A stretch of 64,000 nt of DNA, taken from NCBI GenBank assembly GCA_944326485.1, contig CALVED010000002.1:248001-312000 (forward strand), given 5' to 3'. The notes beneath the pieces are model-generated. The model worked only from the letters and a program-made list of their open reading frames with translations, did not search any database and was not told where the DNA came from. Position numbers and translations under genes: made by a program. The first letter of the stretch is position 1, and the number at the start of each line of letters is the position of its first letter. Source of the stretch: Candidatus Gastranaerophilales bacterium (GTDB taxonomy: Bacteria; Cyanobacteriota; Vampirovibrionia; Gastranaerophilales; Gastranaerophilaceae). Shown in pieces: positions 53,227 through 62,098 of this stretch.

Positions 53227-54330
53227 GTGGATTTCACAGCGTTAACAGTTGAATTATTAAAAGGGTTGAATGCTCTTACAGGTAGTTATGGACTTGCAAT
53301 TATTGCATTAACTGTAATTGTAAGACTCTGCTTATGGCCTTTAGGTGTATCGCAACAACGTTCTATGAGAGCTATGCAAATATTACAGCCCAAAATTAAA
53401 ATAATTCAAGAAAGATATAAAAATGATCCTCAAACCGCACAGAGAAAACTTATGGAGTTTTATAAAGAACATAAGTTTAATCCAATGGCAGGTTGTCTTC
53501 CTTTATTAATTCAGATGCCTATATTTATTTTACTTTATACTGCATTAATAAGTCCTCAGTTTATTCAAGAGGCCGGAAATTCTCATTTCTTATTTATTAA
53601 TAGGCTTGATACTACATTAAGAGGTAATGCAGGAACTTCCTATGATGGAACTTTCAGTGTTTCTTCTAATGATAAATTTGTTGTTTATAAAAAAGTAAAA
53701 GTATTCTTGGGTGATAAAGAACTTGATAATGTTAAAATAACTTCTAAAAATGCTATAAAAGTTCAAGGCTCTATAGATGCTGGACAACCAATGGATTTGA
53801 AGGTTAATCTTGATGATATCGATTTGAAATACAGTCAGTTGGAAAAGGTTACTGGTGCTGAAATCGATATTCAGAATATGAAAACGAGAGAAGTTGAAAC
53901 TGTTAAATTTGAAAAAAGAGATAATATCCTTGCTGCAACTATTCCTACAAATGCACCTCAAAGCCAGTTCCATTTGGATGTATTAATATTAATATTATTG
54001 TTTGCAGCTACAATGTTTGCTACACAGAAAGTTATGATGGCTACAAACAAAAATGTACAACAAGATCCAATGCAGGCTCAAATGCAAAAAATGATGGGTA
54101 CTATGATGCCTGTTATGATTATTTTTATGTTTATTATTGCACCAATTCCTGCCGGTGTACTTTTGTATCTTGTTATAAGTAACGTTATTCAAATTATTCA
54201 AACAGTTGTTATTAATAAACAATTAGAAACGGAAGATAATATGAAGTCTAATCCTTTAAATAAGGATCTTTCTTCAGTAAAAACAATTAATCCGATTGAA
54301 ACAAAGACGATTGAAACAGATAAAAAATAA
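53227..54330 (+). CDS. yidC: Membrane protein insertase YidC/Oxa1
   Basis: Inserts and folds inner-membrane proteins, alone or with SecYEG, often after SRP targeting. The 367-residue product has five hydrophobic segments. The conserved insertase core includes YGLAIIALTVIVRLCLWPL (about 17-35) with the hydrophilic-groove arginine, CLPLLIQMPIFILLYTAL (about 98-115) and, at the C-terminal end, MPVMIIFMFIIAPIPAGVLLY. Between them is a periplasmic insertion of roughly 125 residues of beta-type sequence, placed after the second helix as in cyanobacterial homologues. The GTG start has GAAGGGAG 9 nt upstream. Its stop overlaps the queA start (TAATG). Confidence 0.94.
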   Translation: MDFTALTVELLKGLNALTGSYGLAIIALTVIVRLCLWPLGVSQQRSMRAMQILQPKIKIIQERYKNDPQTAQRKLMEFYKEHKFNPMAGCLPLLIQMPIFILLYTALISPQFIQEAGNSHFLFINRLDTTLRGNAGTSYDGTFSVSSNDKFVVYKKVKVFLGDKELDNVKITSKNAIKVQGSIDAGQPMDLKVNLDDIDLKYSQLEKVTGAEIDIQNMKTREVETVKFEKRDNILAATIPTNAPQSQFHLDVLILILLFAATMFATQKVMMATNKNVQQDPMQAQMQKMMGTMMPVMIIFMFIIAPIPAGVLLYLVISNVIQIIQTVVINKQLETEDNMKSNPLNKDLSSVKTINPIETKTIETDKK

Positions 54331-55367
54331 TGAAACTTGAAGATTTTAATTATACTTTGCCGGAAGAGTTAATAGCTCAGTTTCCAACGCAAAAAAGAGA
54401 TATGTCAAAAATGCTTGTGCTTGATAGATTTGATAAGTCTATCATTCATAGGCATTTCTGTGATATTACAGATTTCCTTACTGAAGATGATCTATTAGTT
54501 ATGAATAATACAAAAGTTATTCCTGCAAGATTATATGCTAAAAAAGATACAGGGGCATTGATTGAAATATTTCTTGTTCGTGAAATAGAAAAAGATATAT
54601 GGATTTGTCTAATTAAACCATCAAAACGTGTAAAGGCGGGCATGTTGTTAATGGTTTCCGATGAACTTTCAGTTGAAGTAATTGAAAAAGACGATGATAA
54701 ATGGAAAGTTCGTTTAATATATGATGGAAATATTTTTGAAATATTAGATAAAGTTGGAAATATTCCTCTGCCTCCTTATATTGAAAGGAAAATGACAAGT
54801 GAAGAATATAAGGCATTAGATTTTGAAAGATATCAAACGGTTTATGCTCAAAAAGAAGGTGCTGTTGCCGCTCCTACTGCAGGACTTCATTTTACTAATG
54901 AGATACTAAGTAAACTGGACAAGCAAGGAACTAAGCATTGTTTTGTTACTCTAAATGTTGGGTTGGGGACTTTTAAACCTGTCAAATGTGTGAATATATT
55001 AGAACATAAAATGGATTCTGAAAGTTTTGAAATTTCTCAAGAAACAGCTGATATCATTAATAATGCAAAAAAACAGGGTAAAAAGATTGTTGCTGTTGGA
55101 ACAACTACGGTTAGAACTTTAGAGACGGTTATGAATAAATATGGCGAAATTAAACCTGTTAAAGACTCATCTCAATTGTTTATTTATCCGGGTTATGAAT
55201 TTAAGATAGTTGATAAGTTAATAACAAATTTTCATTTGCCTAAATCTACTCTCCTTATGTTGGTTAGTGCTTTTGCAGGAAAAGATTATATTTTTAAAGC
55301 TTATAATGAAGCTATAAAAAATAAATACAGATTTTATAGCTATGGTGACTGTATGTTTATTAGGTAA
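54330..55367 (+). CDS. queA: tRNA preQ1(34) S-adenosylmethionine ribosyltransferase-isomerase
   Basis: Transfers and isomerises the ribosyl group of SAM onto preQ1 in tRNA to give epoxyqueuosine. The 345-residue product shows family motifs DFNYTLPEELIAQFPT, MNNTKVIPARLY, GAVAAPTAGLHFT, VTLNVGLGTFKPV and NFHLPKSTLLMLVSAF. The start overlaps the yidC stop by 1 nt, giving coupled translation. It implies queuosine-modified tRNA. No other queuosine genes are in the window. It is followed after 4 bp by the large membrane protein gene. Confidence 0.95.
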   Translation: MKLEDFNYTLPEELIAQFPTQKRDMSKMLVLDRFDKSIIHRHFCDITDFLTEDDLLVMNNTKVIPARLYAKKDTGALIEIFLVREIEKDIWICLIKPSKRVKAGMLLMVSDELSVEVIEKDDDKWKVRLIYDGNIFEILDKVGNIPLPPYIERKMTSEEYKALDFERYQTVYAQKEGAVAAPTAGLHFTNEILSKLDKQGTKHCFVTLNVGLGTFKPVKCVNILEHKMDSESFEISQETADIINNAKKQGKKIVAVGTTTVRTLETVMNKYGEIKPVKDSSQLFIYPGYEFKIVDKLITNFHLPKSTLLMLVSAFAGKDYIFKAYNEAIKNKYRFYSYGDCMFIR

Positions 55368-55371
55368 TATA

Positions 55372-57441
55372 ATGTTTATTTTATCGATTTTATTTATTTT
55401 ATTTTCTTCTTTTTTCTTTTTATCTATATTAGATAAAAATTTTAGTTTTAAAAATAATTTAGGTTTTATAATTTTTTTATTATTAGCATTTTGTCAAATA
55501 ATTATATCTTTTGAATTGCTATCTCTTTTTAAATTAATATCACAAAACACATTTTTTATATTAAATGTTATATTTTTTGTTATTTCTTTATTTATATGGA
55601 TTAAAAATAATAGATATATATATATCCCGAAAATAAAAGAAGAATTTATTAAGATAATAAAGGCATTAAAAAGGGATAAACTTTTAATGTTTGTTGGAGT
55701 TTGTTTTATTGTCTTTATAATATCAATGTTGATTGTAGCATTGTTTTTTCCTATAAAGTATGGTGATGCATTGGGTTATTACCTTTCAAGATGTACTAAC
55801 TGGATACAAAATGGCTCATTTTCTCATTATGTAACAACTGATTCGAGAGAATTAATAATGCCAATAAATGCTGAGACTTTATATACTTGGGTTCTTCTAT
55901 TTTTAAAAAATGAAATAGGTATAGGTTTTTTCTCTTTTATTTTTTATGTTAATGCAATATATGTACTTTATAATTTTCTTGGAGAAATGAAATTTTGCCG
56001 TAGAAAAAGACTTTGGAGCGTTTTTGTATTTTCATCTTTAGCTCTTGTATATTTAGAATCTGCTATTCCAATATCAGATCTTTGGGTTGGTTCATTATTA
56101 CTTACTTGTATCTATTTATTTTATGTTGCGGTTAAGTATAATATATTATTTTTAGTTTATTTCTCTTCTCTTTCTGTTGCTTTAGCTTATGGTATTAAGA
56201 CCACTTCTTTAATTGCTTCACCGGTTCTTTTTATAATTTTATTTGTCATTGTGTATTTATATAGAAAAGAAATAATAAAACGATATATTTTTTATTTTGT
56301 AATATTTCTGATTTTGAACTTTATAATTTTTTCTTCTTATAACTATATATTAAATTTTATTGATTATGGAAATCCTATATCAGATAGTTCACAGTTCCTT
56401 CTAAACCGATTTAGAGGCGGAATAAGAGGATATTTATCTAACCTTATAAAATATATATTTGTAATGTTTGATTATTCGGGTGTAATTGATTTTGTAGGGT
56501 TTGGTAAAATAATAGAAGGTTTTCAGGATAAAGTTTTATCTATAATAGGTGCGAGTAGAAATTCATACACATCAGTGTATTTTGACAGGTATTTTTCATA
56601 TAATTCTGCTCTTGTTATTGTAAATTCTTTTCTTGGAGTAGTTGGATTATTAACTTTTTATCCTTCTATTGTTTTTGCTATATATTCTTATATAAAAAAG
56701 AAATCTTCAAAAAGAACAATATTATTAGCTTCGTTAGCTTTATCTTATATTATAAATATATTAATTTTTTCCAGAGTTATGGTTTTTACCAAATTTAACA
56801 TGAGATATCTATTAGCTTTTGTTATAATTGCTTCTCCAATTTTAGTTTATACATATATAAGAAAAAATTTTAATATATATAAAATAGTTGTAGTTTGGTT
56901 TTTATTTATATATCTCGCTTTTAATTCGCACGCACAACCTTTTATATTTATTAAAGAGTATTTAAGATATAAATCCCTTCCTGCTAATCTTCAGGTAAAA
57001 AATAGAAGTTTTATATTAGAAGATTGTGATGAATTTAGAATAAGAGATTATTTCTTAAATAAAGATAGAAAATATGATATAGGAATAATAATATATCAAA
57101 AAAAGAATCCTGTTTATTATATACAGAAATTAAGATTAGACGGATATTATATGGAAATGATTCTGCCTGATATGTTAGAAGAATATGATCTATCTAAATA
57201 TGATTATTTAATAACAATGAAAGATAGTATTGCTTCTACAGATGTAGGAAAATTTAATAGTAACAGAAATAAAAATAGTTATTGTGTTTATAAAGATTGG
57301 CAAGGTAATATAATAAAAGAAGGAGTTCCTGTAATTGTAAGTTGTATCATTCCAAAAGAATATATAATCCAAAAAGGTTTTGAATCGGTTGACGGTATTT
57401 ACTTAAAGGATTATTATTTATTTAAAAATATGAAGAAATAA
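55372..57441 (+). CDS. Large multipass membrane protein, GT-C glycosyltransferase-like
   Basis: The 689-residue product has about twelve membrane helices in the first 520 residues and a soluble C-terminal domain (about 530-689). A periplasmic loop after the third helix group carries KYGDALGYYLSRCTNW, with an acidic residue where GT-C enzymes such as the PMT/ArnT families keep a catalytic Asp. This suggests a lipid-linked sugar transferase acting on the periplasmic side, but no signature is conclusive. ATG 55372 with AGGT upstream is the preferred start; a longer frame begins at 55342 inside queA. It follows queA by 4 bp. A terminator-like hairpin lies just after the stop. Confidence 0.75.
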   Translation: MFILSILFILFSSFFFLSILDKNFSFKNNLGFIIFLLLAFCQIIISFELLSLFKLISQNTFFILNVIFFVISLFIWIKNNRYIYIPKIKEEFIKIIKALKRDKLLMFVGVCFIVFIISMLIVALFFPIKYGDALGYYLSRCTNWIQNGSFSHYVTTDSRELIMPINAETLYTWVLLFLKNEIGIGFFSFIFYVNAIYVLYNFLGEMKFCRRKRLWSVFVFSSLALVYLESAIPISDLWVGSLLLTCIYLFYVAVKYNILFLVYFSSLSVALAYGIKTTSLIASPVLFIILFVIVYLYRKEIIKRYIFYFVIFLILNFIIFSSYNYILNFIDYGNPISDSSQFLLNRFRGGIRGYLSNLIKYIFVMFDYSGVIDFVGFGKIIEGFQDKVLSIIGASRNSYTSVYFDRYFSYNSALVIVNSFLGVVGLLTFYPSIVFAIYSYIKKKSSKRTILLASLALSYIINILIFSRVMVFTKFNMRYLLAFVIIASPILVYTYIRKNFNIYKIVVVWFLFIYLAFNSHAQPFIFIKEYLRYKSLPANLQVKNRSFILEDCDEFRIRDYFLNKDRKYDIGIIIYQKKNPVYYIQKLRLDGYYMEMILPDMLEEYDLSKYDYLITMKDSIASTDVGKFNSNRNKNSYCVYKDWQGNIIKEGVPVIVSCIIPKEYIIQKGFESVDGIYLKDYYLFKNMKK

Positions 57442-57448
57442 TATTTAA

Positions 57449-57478
57449 AAAATTTCTCATACATTAGTATGAAATTTT
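57449..57478 (+). terminator. Hairpin, probable terminator
   Basis: AAAATTT(CT)CATAC (57449-57462) pairs with GTATGAAATTTT (57467-57478) with a two-base bulge, 8 bp after the stop at 57441. The T-run is inside the stem, so the terminator call is tentative. Confidence 0.45.
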
Positions 57479-57501
57479 GTAAAAAACACTAAAGTTTAAG
57501 T

Positions 57502-57546
57502 TATAATATGCCGATAGAGGGTTATATGATTTTGCATAAAATCATA
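57502..57546 (+). promoter_or_regulatory. -10 box and leader hairpin before the HD-GYP-like gene
   Basis: TATAAT (57502-57507) is followed by a perfect inverted repeat TATGATTTT/AAAATCATA (57525-57533 with 57538-57546, loop GCAT) that would lie near +12 of the transcript, about 75 nt before the start codon. It could be an operator or a 5' RNA stem. Confidence 0.4.
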
Positions 57547-57619
57547 ATCTAAAATATAATGTAATGGTAGAATAAAACAACTCGGAAAATTGTCTTTAGA
57601 ATACAGATAAGGATTATAA

Positions 57620-58999
57620 ATGACTGAAGAGAAAAAAGATAATAAAAGTGTTTCGGTTTTTGCAAGAAGCGAAATTTCTTTGGAATCAGATCCATTAGAG
57701 GAAATTTTTGCTTTAAATTTAGGCGATTTTATATCGGAGCATTTGATATCAGATGAACTTATACAGAAAATAAGCAGAACAAAAGTAGATAAGTTATCTA
57801 GCTTAAAAAATCAATTGAGAGAGCTCATATCAATTTATTCAATAGATAATACACTTAAAATATTGGGGTTTAGCAGTAAAGAAGATTATGTTATTTATAA
57901 TGCTATAGCAAAAACAATTAAGCAGATGTTAGAAATTGATGCTTGTCATGTATTTTTATCTAAAGATAATGCTATGGGTTTAAATACTACAAAAAATGAT
58001 TTATTATTGGTCGGATCATCTCTAAACTTTAATGATGATATTTATGAAGCAGAAATAGGTTATAAATATGATGATGAAAGTTCTGTATCATATGCTTTTG
58101 CGAAGAGTGAAATTGTTGAGATAAAAGATTGTTCTAATGATTTAGACTTTAAGTCAATATTAATGTTAAATGAAGATAAGGTTAAATATTATTTAGCTGT
58201 TCCAATGTATAATAATATGGAAAAAGTTGGAGTTATAGTTGTTGAAAATTATTCAAATAAACAACTTACAAAAGAATTTATTGAATTACTAAGTATAACA
58301 GCAAGGTTATTTGCTACATCAATGTCGCTTGAAAAATTAACAGAAGAGACAGATAAGTTAATAAATCAAGAAGATGTAACAATATCGCAGCTTCAGAATA
58401 ATAGAGCAGAATTAACTGCATTAATTGGTGATTTAAGCAGTGAACAGCAGTGTTTTGTTGAAAATTTAGCAAAAGCTGTTGATGCTAAAAGTAATTTTAA
58501 GAATAATTATTCTCATGAAGTTGCTGATTTGGCTCGTGAAATTTCAACTTCGCTTGGATTAAATGAGAAAACTAAAGATTTAATATATTATGCTGCTTTG
58601 TTAAGAAATATTGGTAAAATAACATTGCCAGAAGAACTATTTAATAAAAAAGAGAAATTATCAAATGAAGATTGGGAAAAACTTCAGAATCATCCAAATG
58701 TTGGTGTAAGTATTTTAATGAGCATAAACTTCTTATCTGAAGTAGTACCTTATATAAATTATCATAAAGAACGTTGGGATGGTAAAGGAGAACCGGAAGG
58801 TCTTAAAGGACATAGTATTCCATTAGGTTCAAGAATCATTGCTTTGGCAGATGCCTATATGGCTATGACTTCAGACAGAACATACAGAGATGCGCTATCT
58901 GAAGAAAAAGCTATTGAAGTTATTAAATCAGAATCAGGAATAAAATGGGATCCTGAATTAGTTGAGGTTTTATTGAAATTAAAGAATAAAGAAGATTGA
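57620..58999 (+). CDS. GAF-domain protein with degenerate HD-GYP domain
   Basis: The family hydrolyses cyclic di-GMP, but this copy has lost the signature residues. The 459-residue product has an N-terminal region (1-90), a GAF-like sensory domain (about 95-245), a coiled-coil linker and a full-length HD-GYP domain (about 280-455). The HD motif LHDIGK reads LRNIGK (329-333), so the metal-binding His-Asp pair is Arg-Asn. The HHE region reads YHKERWDG, and GYP is GEP (390-392). The rest (NHPNVG, ADAYMAMTSDRTYR) is well conserved, so the fold is kept. It is probably a non-catalytic effector or scaffold, perhaps binding partners or nucleotides. AAGG precedes the ATG. An intact cyclase is encoded at 31 kb. 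Confidence 0.9.
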   Translation: MTEEKKDNKSVSVFARSEISLESDPLEEIFALNLGDFISEHLISDELIQKISRTKVDKLSSLKNQLRELISIYSIDNTLKILGFSSKEDYVIYNAIAKTIKQMLEIDACHVFLSKDNAMGLNTTKNDLLLVGSSLNFNDDIYEAEIGYKYDDESSVSYAFAKSEIVEIKDCSNDLDFKSILMLNEDKVKYYLAVPMYNNMEKVGVIVVENYSNKQLTKEFIELLSITARLFATSMSLEKLTEETDKLINQEDVTISQLQNNRAELTALIGDLSSEQQCFVENLAKAVDAKSNFKNNYSHEVADLAREISTSLGLNEKTKDLIYYAALLRNIGKITLPEELFNKKEKLSNEDWEKLQNHPNVGVSILMSINFLSEVVPYINYHKERWDGKGEPEGLKGHSIPLGSRIIALADAYMAMTSDRTYRDALSEEKAIEVIKSESGIKWDPELVEVLLKLKNKED

Positions 59000-59010
59000 T
59001 AAATTAATAG

Positions 59011-59112
59011 TGTCAAAAAAATTCACGATAAGCTGAAAGAGGGAGTGAATTTTTGTATAGACGTTTTTAAAACATGAGTACTTGGTTAACGAGGATGACT
59101 CGCTAACCAAGT
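59011..59112 (+). repeat. Dispersed intergenic repeat, copy C (best-structured copy)
   Basis: AAAAATTCAC (59017-59026) pairs perfectly with GTGAATTTTT (59045-59054), enclosing GATAAGCTGAAAGAGGGA. A second hairpin follows: ACTTGGTTAACGAG (59080-59093) with CTCGCTAACCAAGT (59099-59112), one A-C mismatch. It lies between convergent genes and may also act as a terminator. Confidence 0.75.
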
Positions 59113-59132
59113 GTGATAATAGATTGGTTTTT

Positions 59133-59534
59133 TTATTCATTCTTTTCTGAAACCCATAAACCATGAATGTTACATAACTCTCTTGCCTTAAACTTATCAT
59201 AATGGCAACATTCTTTTATTTCCATCTGAGGTTTATCACCAGGGCTTAAGTATTTTCTTTTTAAATATTTTTTATCCGGAGAAATCGCTTCAATAAAGAC
59301 TATGTAATGGTCTTTTTCCATAGGGTGTTCAATGCTTCCTACTCTTATTGTTTTATTTTCTCCTTCAAGAGTAACAATTGGAACATGTTTTTCTTGTGAT
59401 TGGTTGTCATTAGTCTGTTCTTTTAATAATTCCATAGGAAGAGAGCAACAAGTTAAAGTCCCATTTCCAGGATTTATAATTTCAACAATATTGCCACAAA
59501 TGTTACATTTATATAGTTTTAATAATTCTGTCAT
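59133..59534 (-). CDS. dfx: Desulfoferrodoxin (superoxide reductase)
   Basis: Reduces superoxide to hydrogen peroxide without making oxygen, an anaerobe's defence. The 133-residue two-iron form has an N-terminal desulforedoxin domain binding iron through Cys10, Cys13, Cys29 and Cys30, and the catalytic domain with the Fe(His)4Cys centre at His50, His70, His76, Cys121 and His124; all ligands are present. GGAGG precedes the ATG. It is convergent with the HD-GYP-like gene and transcribed separately from dacB (72-bp gap). The electron donor (rubredoxin) is not in the window. Confidence 0.96.
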   Translation of the reverse strand: MTELLKLYKCNICGNIVEIINPGNGTLTCCSLPMELLKEQTNDNQSQEKHVPIVTLEGENKTIRVGSIEHPMEKDHYIVFIEAISPDKKYLKRKYLSPGDKPQMEIKECCHYDKFKARELCNIHGLWVSEKNE

Positions 59535-59606
59535 ATTAACAGGCCTCCTTTTATCTAATAATTTTATAATTTATTCAGATAAACGATATTACCTGTTTAT
59601 TTATAT

Positions 59607-60971
59607 CTATCGATTATAAATTATAGTGATTATTTTATCTTCAAGTTTCTTTATTTCTTTTTGATTTTCTTGGAAGTTTTCTATAAAAATTGCTATAGAA
59701 TATGTATTTCCATCTAAAGAGTTAACATATCCGGCAATAGTACTTATATTTGATAAAGATCCTGTTTTAAGCCAAGCCTCTCCTCTTAAGTCATATAGTC
59801 TTTCATTTAATGTACCATCGCCTGCTTGGGCCAAATATTCTTTAAATTGTTCGAAATTTTTATCTTTATATATTTTATCTAATGTCATTGTAAGCCAATT
59901 AGTACTTACTAAATTTTTTCTTGAAATACCACAACCGTCTTTAATAATTATAGGATCAAAACTAACATTTAATTTCTTATAAAAATCAATCATTGCATAA
60001 ATACCCAGGTCATCTGTGCCTGTAGAATTATATGTTTGTCCGCCTGCAAGTTTAAATAGTGTTTCTGACATTATGTTGTTACTTTTATGTAATATACCAA
60101 TAAGAGTTGGAGTTATAGGATTTGAAATTTCATATATGAGTTCAGCATTTTTTGGTACAAGTTTTGACGCATATAATGTTGATTTTATTGTTATTCTGTT
60201 ATCATCAAGTATTTTATCTAAATTATAAATAAAGTATCTTCGCATACTGCTTATTGGAATAGCTATTTGTCTTGGAATAACAGTTTTTCCGTATATTTCA
60301 ACAAGTTCCGGATTATTCCAATTGTATCTGTTAATTTCAAAATAATCTGATTTAGCATCTTTTTTTATATATCCAAATATAGACATAGGATATTTTGATA
60401 ATGTTGAGACAGTCATTGTATTATCATCAATTTGAGTAACATTGGCTTTAATAATATTCTCATCAAGATTGTATGCACTTATTTTAGGGGTATATGGATT
60501 AACATCATCATCCCACATCCAACCAGGTGCAAATTCTTTTTTATCTATTATACTGTCATCTATATATAAATTATTAAATGTTGATAGATTCTTTTCTTTT
60601 ATTTTTTGAAAAGCTTCTTTTAATTGAGATGTTTTTAAAAGAGGATCTGCTCCTAATTTAATGTATAAATTATTATCTGAATCTTTATAGAACTGAGTTT
60701 TAAAGAAATAGTCATAGCCTAATGTGTTTATGGCAAAATAGGTTGCAGGTATTTTTAGAGTTGATGCCGGATGTAATAGTTTATCTGCATTTTTTTCGTA
60801 TACAATATTATTATTTGCTGTATCTCTTATTGAAATTGATATTGTCGATGTTTTGTCTAATTCTGTATTATTTACTAATTTGTCAATTTTACCAATTGAT
60901 AATGCAAAACAACTATTTGATAAAGTTAAAAATGTTATAATTAATGTAAAAAGTTTAAATGTTTTTTTCAT
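59607..60971 (-). CDS. dacB: D-alanyl-D-alanine carboxypeptidase/endopeptidase (PBP4, S13)
   Basis: Periplasmic penicillin-binding protein that trims D-alanine and cleaves peptide cross-links in peptidoglycan. The 454-residue product has a signal peptide (about 1-24, ending CFALS), the nucleophile motif S70-T-L-K73 in HPASTLKIPA, the SxN motif in KSNNIMSE (about 298) and KTG in WLKTGSLSN (about 417). The large insert between SxxK and SxN is typical of the S13 family. Its start overlaps the stop of the upstream nitrilase-family gene by 1 nt (TAATG), so translation is coupled. Confidence 0.94.
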   Translation of the reverse strand: MKKTFKLFTLIITFLTLSNSCFALSIGKIDKLVNNTELDKTSTISISIRDTANNNIVYEKNADKLLHPASTLKIPATYFAINTLGYDYFFKTQFYKDSDNNLYIKLGADPLLKTSQLKEAFQKIKEKNLSTFNNLYIDDSIIDKKEFAPGWMWDDDVNPYTPKISAYNLDENIIKANVTQIDDNTMTVSTLSKYPMSIFGYIKKDAKSDYFEINRYNWNNPELVEIYGKTVIPRQIAIPISSMRRYFIYNLDKILDDNRITIKSTLYASKLVPKNAELIYEISNPITPTLIGILHKSNNIMSETLFKLAGGQTYNSTGTDDLGIYAMIDFYKKLNVSFDPIIIKDGCGISRKNLVSTNWLTMTLDKIYKDKNFEQFKEYLAQAGDGTLNERLYDLRGEAWLKTGSLSNISTIAGYVNSLDGNTYSIAIFIENFQENQKEIKKLEDKIITIIYNR

Positions 60972-61780
60972 TATTTCTCCAATATTTGATATGTTTTTTT
61001 CGTATCTTTTAATATAGGCATTTGTTCTCGATATTCTTTCATTTCGTTTAAATTGATTAAAGAAGTCATAACTTTTTCTTCAAAATTAAGTTTGTTAATG
61101 ATTTTCCCTTGGTAATTTATTATCATTGAATTACCACTAAAATTAAAATTATCATTAATCTTACCAGTAAGGCAAGAAGTTATAAAAAAAGTTTGATTTT
61201 CAATTGCTCTGGCTTTTGCTAACGTTATATATTCATCAACATAATTTAGAGGCCAAGCTGCCATATTAACTATTATATCGGTATCGTTAAAGGCATATAA
61301 TCTGAATAATTCGGGGAATCTTATATCATAACATATAGAAATTCCGATTTTCCCAATATCTAATTTGGCAATAACAGGTGTTTGTCCTTCCTCTAAATAT
61401 AATCCTTCAGATTCACCTCTTAATGAAAATAAGTGAAATTTATCGTATGTTGCTACCAATGTTCCTTTTCTATTGAAAATAAGGCAGGTATTCCTTTTTT
61501 CTTCGTTATTCTTTTTTAGAACACTACTGCCTCCAATAATATTTGAATTATACTTAATTGCTATATTTTGAAGAAAATTATATACTTTTGAATTCTCGAT
61601 ATTTTCATAGTATTTATTAAAATTTTTACAATCCCATCCTATTGGCCATAACTCTGGCATGATAATTAAATCGGCAGAAGTATTTCCGCTTTCTTCTAAA
61701 AGTTTATTAACTTTTTTTATATTATTTTCTATATCACCAGAAATGGTTTCTAATTGTACAACAAGAACTTTGATATTCAT
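60971..61780 (-). CDS. Carbon-nitrogen hydrolase (nitrilase superfamily, omega-amidase-like)
   Basis: Amidase of the nitrilase fold with a Glu-Lys-Cys triad. From ATG 61780 it has about 269 residues: Glu in IIMPELWPIGW, Lys in YDKFHLFSLRGE, Cys in GISICYDIRFPELF, followed by AAWPLNYVDEYITLAKARAIENQ. These blocks resemble omega-amidase/Nit2-type enzymes that deaminate 2-oxoglutaramate-like substrates; the exact substrate is uncertain. A TTG at 61798 is in frame, but the -10 box ends 6 nt before ATG 61780, so the ATG is the start and the mRNA is leaderless. dacB is co-transcribed downstream. Confidence 0.9.
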   Translation of the reverse strand: MNIKVLVVQLETISGDIENNIKKVNKLLEESGNTSADLIIMPELWPIGWDCKNFNKYYENIENSKVYNFLQNIAIKYNSNIIGGSSVLKKNNEEKRNTCLIFNRKGTLVATYDKFHLFSLRGESEGLYLEEGQTPVIAKLDIGKIGISICYDIRFPELFRLYAFNDTDIIVNMAAWPLNYVDEYITLAKARAIENQTFFITSCLTGKINDNFNFSGNSMIINYQGKIINKLNFEEKVMTSLINLNEMKEYREQMPILKDTKKTYQILEK

Positions 61781-61786
61781 AATCAG

Positions 61787-61815
61787 ATTGTAGTACAAAA
61801 TTATATACTTATCAA
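61787..61815 (-). promoter_or_regulatory. Near-consensus promoter for a leaderless mRNA
   Basis: On the minus strand, TTGATA (61815-61810), 17 bp, TACAAT (61792-61787), then 6 nt to ATG 61780. There is no Shine-Dalgarno. It separates the amidase-dacB unit from the upstream holB region. Confidence 0.7.
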
Positions 61816-61829
61816 ATTAGAAAGAATTA

Positions 61830-62048
61830 TTATTTTATATATCTTGCACTTTGAGCAAGTTTCTCGAGACTTTTTATAAGTTCATTTTGATTGGTTTGTA
61901 TTTCCGGTATTTTTGCGGTTAGCGCTTCAAGATCTGATAAATTTTTGTTTAATATTTCTTTTGCACTTTTTTGAACAGCTTGCAGTTCTGGACTGAGCTG
62001 TGATATTGATTTTTGGGCTATTTCTACTGTTTTTTTTCTTATAAACAT
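61830..62048 (-). CDS. Small coiled-coil protein, unknown function
   Basis: The 72-residue product from ATG 62048 (MFIRKKTVEIAQ) is almost entirely amphipathic helix with heptad-like spacing of Leu/Ile (SPELQAVQKSAKEILNKNL, then DLEALTAKIPEIQTNQNEL). There is no cysteine or membrane segment. GGAG 8 nt upstream supports this start; an earlier in-frame ATG at 62063 adds five residues and contains that Shine-Dalgarno. It lies 50 bp downstream of holB in the same orientation, so it is probably in the holA-holB transcript. Not recognised; perhaps a small structural or accessory factor. Confidence 0.68.
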   Translation of the reverse strand: MFIRKKTVEIAQKSISQLSPELQAVQKSAKEILNKNLSDLEALTAKIPEIQTNQNELIKSLEKLAQSARYIK

Positions 62049-62098
62049 ACAAAATATCTCCATATATATAAAAACAAAAAAGCATATGATATTGCTTG

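Noticed and set aside
59535-59606. Possible PerR-type box before desulfoferrodoxin
   Set aside because: AT-rich TTATAA-like strings occur, but no proper 7-1-7 inverted repeat can be aligned.
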